The position numbers were made by a program, and so were the translations under genes. Under the pieces are notes generated by a model. It was not told the DNA's origin. It saw only the letters and a list, made by a program, of their open reading frames with translations, and did not search any database. Of a DNA stretch of 64,000 nucleotides, positions 17,394 to 27,244 are shown piece by piece (position 1 is the first letter of the stretch; the number at the start of each line of letters is the position of its first letter). This DNA is from Synechococcus sp. CBW1004 (GTDB taxonomy: Bacteria > Cyanobacteriota > Cyanobacteriia > PCC-6307 > Cyanobiaceae): contig NZ_CP060397.1 of the NCBI RefSeq assembly GCF_015840715.1, positions 3,430,686 through 3,494,685 of the forward strand, given 5' to 3'.

Positions 17394-19651
17394 ACCACTG
17401 GATCCGCCCCAGCTGCGACAGCCGCACCGGTGCCTCCCATCTGCGACGCGGCGCCCCCTGCCAGGACGCCAGCGGCTTCGCCGGCTTCCGGGATGCCGCC
17501 GGCACTCCCGTTCAGGTTCTGGTGGTCTCCGACGGCCACGGCGGCTCCCGTTATGTGCGCAGCGATGTGGGAGCCCGGCTGGCCTGTGAGGTGGCGTTGC
17601 GCACGGTGGAGGAGACCCTGCGCACCAGCCGCACTGGCCAGGCCGGCAGTGAATCCGAGTGGCGGCAGTGGTTGGCCGAAACCCTGCCCCAGGCGATCGT
17701 CGAGGCCTGGCTGGAGGAGGTGCAACGCCACTGGCAGGCCCAGGGCCCCCAGGGCTCCGAGTCTGTCCCCGCATCGCTCCCCGCGTTGGCCGCCGGCTCG
17801 GCCGAGGCAGCGGCGGCTGCGTCACCTGCGGGCTTCTCCCCCATCCCCTATGGGGCAACGCTGGGCCTGCTGGTGCTCACCCCCCGCTGGTGGGGCTACA
17901 CCGGCTTGGGCGACTGGGATCTGGTGCGGATCGAGGCCGCCGGCGAGGGGCGGCTGATCAGCGAGGAATCCGAGGCCGGCGGCGGTAGCGAGGCCACCTA
18001 CAGCCTCTGCATGCAGGGTGCCGCCCGGTACTTCGCGCCCCGCACGGCTCTGCTGCCCCTGACGGTCGATACCGCGCCGTTCGCATTGCTGCTGTGCAGC
18101 GATGGCCTGCGCAAGTCCTGTGGCAGCGACGCCGATTTTCTGACCCTCTGCCGCTATCTGGTGGGGCTTGCGCCGGCTGCGGATCAGGCCGTCTCCGCCG
18201 AGCTGGCCGAGGCCCTCGATCACATCAGCCGCCAGGGCAGCGGCGACGACATCAGCGTCGCGCTGGCCAGCTGGGCTGCGGCGGGTCAGGCCGCGGGCTG
18301 GCCCGGGCCGGGCCGGAGTCTGCCGCCGCGGTTGGTGCAGCCGGCGCCTGAGGTGGTCTCCGGGCTCCCGGTCGATGCGGCGGCGGCGGACGGTGTGGTG
18401 GCAGCGGGGTTGGGGGCGACCTCACCTTCGGAAGGCACGAGTGGGGTCGGGGTCGCCGCTCCCCTTCCTGGAGCGGCAACGGGAGCTTCGGCGCCGCCGA
18501 TCGCCTCCCGCCGCGTCGGACCCACCTCCAGCGGGCCCCAGCCGGCTGCTGGCCGTCGGCCCAGCTCTTCTGTTCACCGGCGGGGGCGCCAGCGGGTCGT
18601 GGTGGCACTGGTGCTGCTGGGCCTGGGTGGTGCCGGACTGGTGATCGCCGCCGTCCTGGGTCGCGGGCCGCTCGCCGGCCGCCGTGAGCCGGCATCCCTC
18701 GTCCTGACGTCCCGGCAGCGCAGCGACCTGCAGCGGCAGGTGGCCCTCCTCTGCGACTCGGCAGCGGTTCCAGGTGGCGGGCAGGAGCCCGCCGGCGAGG
18801 CGCTGGAACGCGGGACGGCCGCCGGCCGGGGTGCCGATGCAGCCCGCAGCGGGATCGCCTCCGCCGGTCGGGGACCTGCCCCGGTGGCAGGCAGTTCGGC
18901 AGCGACCGGGGCTCCACCGTCTCCGGGCCGGCAGCCCGCCGCGACAACCACCGGGAGGATTGCCGGCACACCTGCCACCACCGGGTCCGGGGACGTTGCG
19001 AAAGGAAGCACCGTTCCCCCCCGATCGGGGATGGCCCAGGGAGCCGCTGGGCCGCTGCGCTCCACCGCTGAACCCGCCACCCCTGTCGCCGGCGCGCTCT
19101 CCAGCGGCGCAACCGCTGCGGCCAGGCCTCCCGATCCCCAGCGCCTGCAGCGCATCGCCGCCACCCTGGCAGCCCGCGCCAGCATCTTCCAGCGGCTGGA
19201 GCGAGGCGAGCCCGCGCGGGTGACCACCGCGCTGAGCCAGAGCCAGGCCGATCCCCTCACGGCTCTGATCGCCTACAGCGCCACCGATCCCACCCTGCGG
19301 CCCGTGCCGCCGCCGCCGGAGCGCACGGGATGGTGGTCCTCCCTGGGGCGACATGCCGCCGGCCTGCTGCCGTTCGCGACCCGTCCGGGCGGGAGCTCCC
19401 TCGAGGCCGCTTCCCCCGTGGCGGAGCTGGGGGCCTGCCCTGAACTCACCCAGGCGTTGCGGGCCGCCTGGCAGCGTCAGGACTCCCCCGGAGCGGTGCA
19501 GAGCCCGGCAGCCCCCTCGCCAGCTGCGGTTCCGCTCCGGGCCGGAGGCGACGGTCGTGCTCCTTCCGGGCAGTCCGGACCGGCCGGCGCGCCTCGTGCT
19601 GCTGCGGCCAGGATGCCGGCGTCTCCGGATCCAGGCGCGTCCTCCCGCTGA
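17390..19651 (+). CDS. PP2C-family protein phosphatase, membrane-anchored
   Basis: A 753-residue protein starting at a GTG that overlaps the vWA stop. The N-terminal 295 residues are a PP2C domain: CQDASGF (first metal Asp), VVSDGHGG (48-52), LLLCSDGLRK (about 235-242) and GSGDDISVAL (283-292). A Pro/Ala/Ser-rich linker leads to one transmembrane helix (VVVALVLLGLGGAGLVIAAV, about 403-422). The remaining roughly 330 residues, outside the membrane by this topology, are low-complexity with a short folded region rich in Arg and Leu. It would reverse phosphorylation by the adjacent kinase. Nothing recognised in the outer part. Confidence 0.85.
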   Translation: MNHWIRPSCDSRTGASHLRRGAPCQDASGFAGFRDAAGTPVQVLVVSDGHGGSRYVRSDVGARLACEVALRTVEETLRTSRTGQAGSESEWRQWLAETLPQAIVEAWLEEVQRHWQAQGPQGSESVPASLPALAAGSAEAAAAASPAGFSPIPYGATLGLLVLTPRWWGYTGLGDWDLVRIEAAGEGRLISEESEAGGGSEATYSLCMQGAARYFAPRTALLPLTVDTAPFALLLCSDGLRKSCGSDADFLTLCRYLVGLAPAADQAVSAELAEALDHISRQGSGDDISVALASWAAAGQAAGWPGPGRSLPPRLVQPAPEVVSGLPVDAAAADGVVAAGLGATSPSEGTSGVGVAAPLPGAATGASAPPIASRRVGPTSSGPQPAAGRRPSSSVHRRGRQRVVVALVLLGLGGAGLVIAAVLGRGPLAGRREPASLVLTSRQRSDLQRQVALLCDSAAVPGGGQEPAGEALERGTAAGRGADAARSGIASAGRGPAPVAGSSAATGAPPSPGRQPAATTTGRIAGTPATTGSGDVAKGSTVPPRSGMAQGAAGPLRSTAEPATPVAGALSSGATAAARPPDPQRLQRIAATLAARASIFQRLERGEPARVTTALSQSQADPLTALIAYSATDPTLRPVPPPPERTGWWSSLGRHAAGLLPFATRPGGSSLEAASPVAELGACPELTQALRAAWQRQDSPGAVQSPAAPSPAAVPLRAGGDGRAPSGQSGPAGAPRAAAARMPASPDPGASSR

Positions 19652-19755
19652 TCAGGGCCGTTGCCTTCGGCCGTGGGTTCAACCCACGCCAAGCGACAGC
19701 ATGGGCGGCGTGCCGGCGTCGGTTCCACACGTCGCGGACGCCTCCCCTTCCCCCG

Positions 19756-20481
19756 ATGACCCTGCAGCTGCTGCTCGACACCGCCGATCCCGCCGCCTGG
19801 AAGGCCTGGCTGCCGAGCGGGCTGTTCCGTGGGGTGACCACCAATCCCACCCTGCTGCGGCGCGCCGGCCGGCCCTGCAGTCTCGAGAGCCTGCAGGATC
19901 TGGCCCATCAGGCGTTCTCCCTTGGGGCCCGGGAGCTGCATCTGCAGACCTGGGGCGCTGATGTCGAGGCGGCCACGGCAACGGGCCTGGCGCTCGGGGC
20001 GATCGATCCGGCGCGGGTGCTGGTCAAGGTGCCGCTCACCCGCCGCGGCGCCGAGGCGGCCCGGCGGCTGATCGAGGCGGGGCTGCCCGTCACCTTCACC
20101 GCCTGCTACGAGCCGCATCAGGTGCTGATCGCGGCCGCCCTGGGAGCCCGTTATGTGGCGCCCTATCTGGGGCGGATCAGCGACAGCGGCCGCGATGGCC
20201 ACGCCGAGCTGATCGCGATGCAGCGCTGCCTCGATGGGGTGGGCACCGGCACGCGCCTGCTGGTCGCCAGCCTGCGCCACCCGGACGATCTTGCCCGCCT
20301 GGCCGCCGCCGGCATGGGCACCTTCACCCTCGGCCCGGATCTGGCCGCCGCCCTGTTCGCCAGCGAGGCCACCGCCGCTGCAGCGGCGCAATTTGAAAAG
20401 GACGCGGCAGCGGCGCAATTTGAAAAGGATGCGGCAGCGGCGCAGTTTGACTGCGACACCGCAGCGGCGCCGGTGCCATGA
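19756..20481 (+). CDS. small transaldolase / fructose-6-phosphate aldolase-like protein
   Basis: A 241-residue TIM-barrel protein of the short transaldolase group. LLLDTADPAAWKAWLPSGLF, GVTTNPTLL (26-34) and ARVLVKVPLTRRG with the Schiff-base Lys (K91) are diagnostic, as is PVTFTACYEPHQVLIAAALG then GARYVAPYLGRISDSG. It would transfer or cleave dihydroxyacetone units of sugar phosphates; whether transaldolase or F6P aldolase cannot be told. The last 30 residues are an Ala-rich tail built of three copies of AAAAQFEKD, encoded by a 27-base tandem repeat, not part of the enzyme fold. Confidence 0.82.
   Translation: MTLQLLLDTADPAAWKAWLPSGLFRGVTTNPTLLRRAGRPCSLESLQDLAHQAFSLGARELHLQTWGADVEAATATGLALGAIDPARVLVKVPLTRRGAEAARRLIEAGLPVTFTACYEPHQVLIAAALGARYVAPYLGRISDSGRDGHAELIAMQRCLDGVGTGTRLLVASLRHPDDLARLAAAGMGTFTLGPDLAAALFASEATAAAAAQFEKDAAAAQFEKDAAAAQFDCDTAAAPVP
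20377..20457 (+). repeat. three tandem 27-base units inside the transaldolase-like gene
   Basis: Units at 20377-20403, 20404-20430 and 20431-20457, each nine codons reading AAAAQFEKD; the third has diverged to AAAAQFDCD. The period is a multiple of three, so the frame is kept. Confidence 0.9.
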
Positions 20482-20772
20482 GAGTTCGCTGCGAGGTGCC
20501 CTCTCCCCCGGTCCCGATCAGCGGAGGGCGCCGCCACGCCATCGCCGTGGATGGGTCGTGGTTGGGCTGTGATCGCGGTCCGCATGGAACCCGATGCGCC
20601 CGTTGAACCCTCGAGCCCTGCACCCGGTGGGAACGGCGTGACGATGGTGGCGCGGACCATCGCGGCGGAGCCGCCGCCGCCGCTGAAGTGATGCTGATCA
20701 GACCTGCCCTGGAGGCCCATGCGGCGTGCGTGCTCCCCCCGCTGATGTGGGATCCATCGAGAGCGGCCAAGC

Positions 20773-20805
20773 AAAAACCCCTCCCTGGCACAGGCCGGGG
20801 AGGGG
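20773..20805 (-). terminator. rho-independent terminator after PSRP-3
   Basis: On the minus strand CCCCTCCCCGGCC pairs with the CCAGGGAGGGG side and is followed by TTTTTG. It begins about 27 bases beyond the PSRP-3 stop, in the correct orientation. Confidence 0.8.
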
Positions 20806-20831
20806 CTGGGGGCTTGCCTGGGCTGCCTGGA

Positions 20832-22198
<1,367 letters not shown>

Positions 22199-22261
22199 GG
22201 CTCAGGTCCCTGTACGGCGGGCCGAAGCCCAACCCTGAAGCCCCAGGGGCCTGAGCTCCCC

Positions 22262-23590
22262 TCAGCGCTCCATCGCCGCGACGCTCTTGAGGGCCGCGGC
22301 GGTCAGGTTTTCGTGGCCGTGCTCGCTCACCGCCACGTCGTCCTCGATGCGAATGCCGATGCCCTTCCAGCGCTCGTCGATCGCCGGCTGGCCTTCCGGC
22401 ACCGCCAGCCGGTCGCTCACATAGAGGCCCGGCTCGACGGTGAGCACCATGCCCGGCTCCAGCACCACCGGGTGCTCGCCGAGCCGGTAGGCGCCGACAT
22501 CGTGAACATCCAGCCCCAGCCAGTGGCCGGTGCGGTGCATGTACAGGTGCCGGTAGGCGCCCTGCTCGATGATTCCGTCGCGTTCGCCGCAGAGAAGCCC
22601 CAGCTCCAGCAGGCCCTCGACCAGCACCCCGACGGCGGTTGCATGGACCCCCTCGGCGGTCTGGCCCGGGCCCACCGCCGCCACCGCCGCCTCCTGCGCC
22701 GCCAGCACCAGCTCGTAGAGGGCCCGCTGCTCGCCTGTGAAGCGGCCGTTGATCGGGAAGGTGCGGGTGATGTCGCCGTTGTAGTAGTCGCTCAGGGAGC
22801 AACCGGCGTCGATCAGCAACAGGTCGCCGTCTTTCAGGCTGGCGTTGTTCGCCGTGTAGTGCAGCACGCAGGCGTTGTCGCCACCCGCGACGATCGAGCC
22901 GTAGGCCGGGCCGCGGGCGCCCTGCTCGAGGAAGTGCTGCTCGATCACCGCCTGCACCTGCCGTTCGCTCAGCCCCGGCCGCACCACCCGCCGGGCCAGC
23001 TCGTGGGCCTCGGCGGAGATGCGGGCGGCCTCGCGCAGGCGCTCCAGCTCCTCGGGCGCCTTGCGCAGGCGCATGTCATGCAGGAGCGGGCAGGGCGACA
23101 CCAGGCCGAGGGCGGCATGGCCGCTGCGGGGGGCGCGGTCCAGCTGGCGCCCCCAGGCCTGCAGCACCAGCGGTTCCACCTCGGGGTGACGGCCGACGCG
23201 GAAGGCGATGCCCTCGGCGCCGTCGAGATAGCCGCTGAGGCGCTCGGCCAGCTCGCTGCGGGGGTGGGCCAGATCAGCGCCGAAGCGCTGCACCGCCCCT
23301 TCGACGCCCCAGCGGAACCCGTTCCAGACCTCGGCGCTCGGATCGCGCGGCTCGACGAACAGCACGAACGGGTTGTCCGGCTGATGGGGCAGGAACAGAG
23401 CCACCGCTCCGGGCTCATCGAAGCCGGTGAGATACCAGAAGTCGCTGTTCTGGCGGAAGGCATGCTCCACGTCGGCGTGGTGCGTCACCAGCGGCGCCGC
23501 CGGAATCACCGCGGCCGCACCGCCCAGGCGCCGCAGGAACTCGGCCCGTCGCTGCGCCAGGAGCTGCGGATCGATCAGGGTCTGGGACAT
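22262..23590 (-). CDS. pepP: Xaa-Pro aminopeptidase (aminopeptidase P)
   Basis: A 442-residue M24B metallopeptidase that removes an N-terminal residue preceding proline. The N-terminal domain has DVEHAFRQNSDFWYLTGFDE then EPGAVALFLP, typical of PepP. The catalytic domain keeps all five metal ligands: LLIDAGC, NGDITRTFP, HRTGHWLGLDVHD, MVLTVEPGLY and GIRIEDD. Length is normal. It is convergent with the HAD gene (63 bases between stops). Cytoplasmic, no signal peptide. Confidence 0.93.
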   Translation of the reverse strand: MSQTLIDPQLLAQRRAEFLRRLGGAAAVIPAAPLVTHHADVEHAFRQNSDFWYLTGFDEPGAVALFLPHQPDNPFVLFVEPRDPSAEVWNGFRWGVEGAVQRFGADLAHPRSELAERLSGYLDGAEGIAFRVGRHPEVEPLVLQAWGRQLDRAPRSGHAALGLVSPCPLLHDMRLRKAPEELERLREAARISAEAHELARRVVRPGLSERQVQAVIEQHFLEQGARGPAYGSIVAGGDNACVLHYTANNASLKDGDLLLIDAGCSLSDYYNGDITRTFPINGRFTGEQRALYELVLAAQEAAVAAVGPGQTAEGVHATAVGVLVEGLLELGLLCGERDGIIEQGAYRHLYMHRTGHWLGLDVHDVGAYRLGEHPVVLEPGMVLTVEPGLYVSDRLAVPEGQPAIDERWKGIGIRIEDDVAVSEHGHENLTAAALKSVAAMER

Positions 23591-24009
23591 GGCGGCCGCC
23601 CGGGGGACACGGACAGAGATCAGATACAGCGAGAAGATGGCACAGCCGCTTGAATGCAGGTGATCGGCCGCACCGCTTCTCCCATTCCTTCAGCCCTGTC
23701 CGCTCTGCGCCGGATCACCTGCCGCCACCGCTGGTGGGGGACACCGCCGCGCCCCCCCGCCTGCCCCGCTGACGCCAGGTGGGATTCGGGACGCACCCAC
23801 CCGTCGGCTGAGGAACACCGGCAGCGGGACTGGTGGCATCGCGGCCTGCAGGCCTCCGCGTGGGGTTGTCGTTGCGCGGGCTGCCGTGACCTCCGCCCAG
23901 GCCGCTGCCCCGGCGTGCCGGATGGTCCTTCACGCGTCGCCGGGCGCCCTGTGCCTCCGCCGCCAGCACGACGCCCTGCGCGATTCACGCGTGTCGGAGC
24001 GATGCCCCG
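23591..24009. other. 419-base gap upstream of CNNM-type gene
   Basis: Lies between the divergent pepP start and the CNNM-type gene. It contains an open frame of 119 codons on the plus strand (23654-24013) that is Arg/Pro/Ala-rich and resembles no protein I know; its stop overlaps the next ATG. It presumably contains the promoters of the two divergent genes. Confidence 0.5.
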
Positions 24010-25038
24010 ATGAATGACGTGTTGCTCCTGGTGCTGGTGGTGGCCCTGATGCTGGGCGGTTCCTTCCTTTGCTCCGGCGTCGAGGCGGCCCTGCTCACGG
24101 TCAACCCGGTCAAGGTGCATGAGCTGGCGGGCCGTCCGCGGCCGGTGGGCGGCGCCAGATCGCTGGAGCGGCTCCGTCAGAAGCTCGGGCGCACCCTGGC
24201 CGTGGTGGTGATCGCCAACAACGTCTTCAACATCTTCGGCAGCCTGATGGTGGGTGGCTTCGCCGCCTCGGTCTTCGCCACCCATGGTGTGAGAGGCCCG
24301 GCGCTGGCCCTCTTCTCGATCGGGCTCACCGTGCTGCTGATCCTGCTGGGCGAGATCCTGCCCAAGGCGATCGCCAGCAAGCTGGCTCTGCCCGTTGCCC
24401 TGGCCACGGCGCCGGCGCTGGAGCTGTTCCAGAAGCTGATGCTGCCGGTGGTGCTGCTGCTCGAGCGCCTCCTGCCGGCGATCACCGCCGAGAACGAGAT
24501 CAGCACCGACGAGAACGAGATCCGCCTGCTGGCAAGGCTGGGCTCCCAGAAGGGCCAGATCGAGGCCGATGAGGCGGCGATGATCGCCAAGGTGTTCCAG
24601 CTCAACGACCTCACCGCCCGCGATCTGATGGTGCCGAGGGTGTCGGCTCCCACCCTCGATGGCGCAGACAGCCTCGAGAGCCAGCGCACCACCCTTCTCC
24701 GCCACGCAGCCCCCTGGTGGGTGGTGCTCGGAGAGGAGGTGGATGAGGTGCTCGGTGTCGCCAGCCGTGAGCGCCTGCTCAGCGATCTGCTCGACGGCCG
24801 CGGCGCCAGCCCGGTGGCTGCCCTCAGTCAGCCGGTGGAGTTTGTCCCGGAGATGATCCGCGCCGACCGGCTGCTCACCAGCTTCCGCCGCAACAGCAGT
24901 GGCGTGCGTGTGGTGGTCGATGAATTCGGCGGCTTCGTCGGGGTGGTGGGGCCCGAGGCCGTGCTGGCGGTGCTGGCGGGCTGGAGACGGACCGGCCGGA
25001 GCGGCAGCGAGCCCGGCGAGTCCGCGGTGGTCCCATGA
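24010..25038 (+). CDS. CNNM (DUF21)/CBS-domain membrane protein
   Basis: A 342-residue protein with a DUF21 transmembrane domain: MNDVLLLVLVVALMLGGSFL, then GVEAALLTVNPVKVHELA, LAVVVIANNVFNIFGSLMVG and VLLILLGEILPKAIASKLAL, the conserved E-I-L-P-K segment of CNNM/CorC proteins. A CBS pair follows (ARDLMVPRVSAPTLDG; VVVDEFGGFVGVV). The C-terminal CorC_HlyC domain is absent. Relatives are linked to magnesium or other divalent cation transport. It overlaps the next gene as ATGA, so it is cotranscribed with the GTPase. Confidence 0.85.
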   Translation: MNDVLLLVLVVALMLGGSFLCSGVEAALLTVNPVKVHELAGRPRPVGGARSLERLRQKLGRTLAVVVIANNVFNIFGSLMVGGFAASVFATHGVRGPALALFSIGLTVLLILLGEILPKAIASKLALPVALATAPALELFQKLMLPVVLLLERLLPAITAENEISTDENEIRLLARLGSQKGQIEADEAAMIAKVFQLNDLTARDLMVPRVSAPTLDGADSLESQRTTLLRHAAPWWVVLGEEVDEVLGVASRERLLSDLLDGRGASPVAALSQPVEFVPEMIRADRLLTSFRRNSSGVRVVVDEFGGFVGVVGPEAVLAVLAGWRRTGRSGSEPGESAVVP

Positions 25039-26597
25039 GCCCCAGACCGCAGCCCCATGATCCCCGGCCGGAGAAGGACACGGCTGGCCGTCGGCCCCGA
25101 TCGGCCACGCCGGAGGCGAGGCTGCCTTCCCTCTCCTCGCCCGCTGGGACTGGCGCTGCGTCGGCCTGGCTCGCTGAGGGAGCCGGCTGGGCCCGCTCCG
25201 GCCGCTTCGGCGTGGATGGACACTCGCGGAGCGATGCAGTCGCCCCCCCTCCGACGCCCGAGCGCATCGCTCTGCTGCTGCGCCGCTGGCGCGCCGAACT
25301 GGCGCTCAGCCCCCGTGAGGCCTCCCTGCTCGGACCGGAGCTCGCCAGCCTCGACCGGCAGCTGCAGCGGCTGGGCGAACGTCGCATGCGGGTGGCGGTC
25401 TTCGGCCGGGTGGGCGTCGGGAAGTCGAGCCTGCTCAACGCCCTGCTCGGGCAGGAGCACTTCGCCACCGATGTGGCCCATGGCTGCACTCGCCGCCAGC
25501 AGGCCCAGCCCTGGCTGGAGGCGATTGGCGGTCTGAGGCGGGTGGAGCTGGTCGACACTCCCGGCATCGATGAGATCGCCGCGGGGGGTCGCGCCCGGCT
25601 GGCAGCGCGGGTGGCCCTGGGGGCCGATCTGGTGCTGCTGGTGCTCGACGCCGATCTCAGCCGCGTCGAGCTGGAGGCGCTGAAGCAGCTGCTGGCCTTC
25701 GGCAAGCCGCTGCTGCTGGTGCTCAACCGCAGCGACTGCTGGCCCGCAGGCGAGCTGGAGGCGTTGCTCGCCAGCATCCGGCGCCGTCTGCCGCCCGCCG
25801 CGAGGGATCTGAACCTGATCGCGGTGGCGGCGGCGCCGCGCCGCGCCCGCCTGCGCGACGACGGACGGGTGCGCAGCGAACCGGAGCCTCCCCGGATCGA
25901 GCCGCTGCGCCAGGAGCTGCAGACCGTGCTGAAGCGGCGGGGAGAGCTGCTCCTGGCCCTGCAGACCCTGCGGGCCGCCGATCGCTTCAGCACGTCCCTG
26001 CATCGTCAGCGCCTGCGCCTGGGACGCCGCCGCGCCGAGGCGCTGATCGGTCAGTTCGCCGCCCTCAAGGCCACGGGGGTGGCCGCCAATCCGCTGCCGC
26101 TGCTGGATCTGGCCGGTGGCGTCGCCTGCGACAGCGCCCTGGTGCTGCAGCTCTGCCAGCTCTACGGCCTGCCGATGACCCGTTCGGCGGCCAGGGAGCT
26201 GCTCACCCGGCTGTCGGGCCACAACGCCCTGCTGGGGGGCGCCCAGCTGGCCATCCAGCTGCTGCTGGGCGGGGTGCGTCAGCTGCTGCTGCTGGCGGCC
26301 CCCGTGAGCGGCGGCCTCAGCCTGGCGCCGGCGGCGCCGGTGGCCCTGGCCCAGGCGGCCCTGGCGGTCGCCACCACCCGCCGCACCGGCCGGCTGGCGG
26401 CGTTGGCGCTGCTGCGCAGCGCGCGCTCGGCCGGCCAGCCCGGTGCCCTGCTGCGGCGCCTGGCCCAGCAGGATCCCCGCGTCCGCCCCTGGTTGGTGGA
26501 GGCCCCTGCGGAGCCGTCAGCGGCACGTCCCTCACGCCAGGGCTCCCAAGGACGCCGCAACGGCATGGAGCGCTGGCCAGAGGCGCTGCGCTCCTGA
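25035..26597 (+). CDS. GTPase with C-terminal DUF697 membrane-associated domain
   Basis: A 520-residue TRAFAC-class GTPase. RVAVFGRVGVGKSSLLNALL (G1), VDTPGIDE (G3) and LVLNRSDCW (G4, NRSD for NKxD) are present. The second half (GVAANPLPLLDLAGGVACDS onward, with LLLGGVRQLLLLAAPVSGGL) is the hydrophobic DUF697 region typical of cyanobacterial Era-like membrane-associated GTPases. The N-terminal 75 residues are Arg/Pro/Ser-rich and disordered. The gene overlaps CNNM by four bases and nadD by one (TGATG). Function unknown. Confidence 0.85.
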   Translation: MSPRPQPHDPRPEKDTAGRRPRSATPEARLPSLSSPAGTGAASAWLAEGAGWARSGRFGVDGHSRSDAVAPPPTPERIALLLRRWRAELALSPREASLLGPELASLDRQLQRLGERRMRVAVFGRVGVGKSSLLNALLGQEHFATDVAHGCTRRQQAQPWLEAIGGLRRVELVDTPGIDEIAAGGRARLAARVALGADLVLLVLDADLSRVELEALKQLLAFGKPLLLVLNRSDCWPAGELEALLASIRRRLPPAARDLNLIAVAAAPRRARLRDDGRVRSEPEPPRIEPLRQELQTVLKRRGELLLALQTLRAADRFSTSLHRQRLRLGRRRAEALIGQFAALKATGVAANPLPLLDLAGGVACDSALVLQLCQLYGLPMTRSAARELLTRLSGHNALLGGAQLAIQLLLGGVRQLLLLAAPVSGGLSLAPAAPVALAQAALAVATTRRTGRLAALALLRSARSAGQPGALLRRLAQQDPRVRPWLVEAPAEPSAARPSRQGSQGRRNGMERWPEALRS

Positions 26598-27244
26598 TGA
26601 CGCCCACGCCGCGGCTGCTGTCTGACCCCGCTGCTGCGGACAGGCTGCCGATCGCCCTGTTCGGCACCAGCGCCGATCCGCCCACCCATGGCCACCGGGC
26701 CCTGCTGGAAGGGCTGCTGCAGCTCTATCCACGGGTGGCCACCTGGGCCAGCGACAACCCGCTCAAGCAGCACAAAGCCCCCCTGGAACTGCGCATGGCG
26801 CTGCTCGGAGCCCTGGTGGAGGCCATCGGCGATCCGCGCCTCAGCCTCGAGCAGTCGCTCAGCAGCCCCTGGACGATGGAAACCCTGGCCCGCGCCCGCC
26901 AGCGCTGGCCCCAGTGCCAGCCGGTGTTTGTGATCGGCAGCGATCTGGCGGCCCAGGTGCCGCGCTGGCGTGGCGCCGCCCAGTGGCTGCCGGGCTGCCG
27001 GCTGGCGATCGCTCCCCGCCAGGGCTGGCTGCTGCAGGAGGAGGAGCTGCGGCGGCTGCGTCAGCTGGGGGCCGGGATTGAGATCCTGCGCCTTCAGATC
27101 CCGGCCACGGCCAGCTCCGGGGTGCGGGCCGCTCCGGCGCCGGAGCAGGTGCCGGCGGAACTGCATCCGCTGCTGCGCAGGCATGATCCCTACGGCCTGC
27201 TGTCGCCCGGATGCGCCTCGCCCTCGCCCAGCTCGATGCCCTGA
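26597..27244 (+). CDS. nadD: nicotinate-nucleotide adenylyltransferase
   Basis: A 215-residue nucleotidylyltransferase. ALFGTSADPPTHGHRALLEG is the family motif GGTFDPxHxGH with several substitutions but with the two His retained; WASDNPLKQHKAPLELRMAL binds the mononucleotide and FVIGSDLAAQVPRW fits NadD. The C-terminal motif ISSTxIR appears as ATASSGVRAA. It adenylates nicotinate mononucleotide to deamido-NAD, the substrate of the next gene. It overlaps nadE by 34 bases. Confidence 0.85.
   Translation: MTPTPRLLSDPAAADRLPIALFGTSADPPTHGHRALLEGLLQLYPRVATWASDNPLKQHKAPLELRMALLGALVEAIGDPRLSLEQSLSSPWTMETLARARQRWPQCQPVFVIGSDLAAQVPRWRGAAQWLPGCRLAIAPRQGWLLQEEELRRLRQLGAGIEILRLQIPATASSGVRAAPAPEQVPAELHPLLRRHDPYGLLSPGCASPSPSSMP

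Noticed and set aside
23654-24013. 119-codon frame before the CNNM-type gene
   Set aside because: Arg/Pro-rich without folding pattern; the overlap with the next start is likely chance, so it is described only as gap content.
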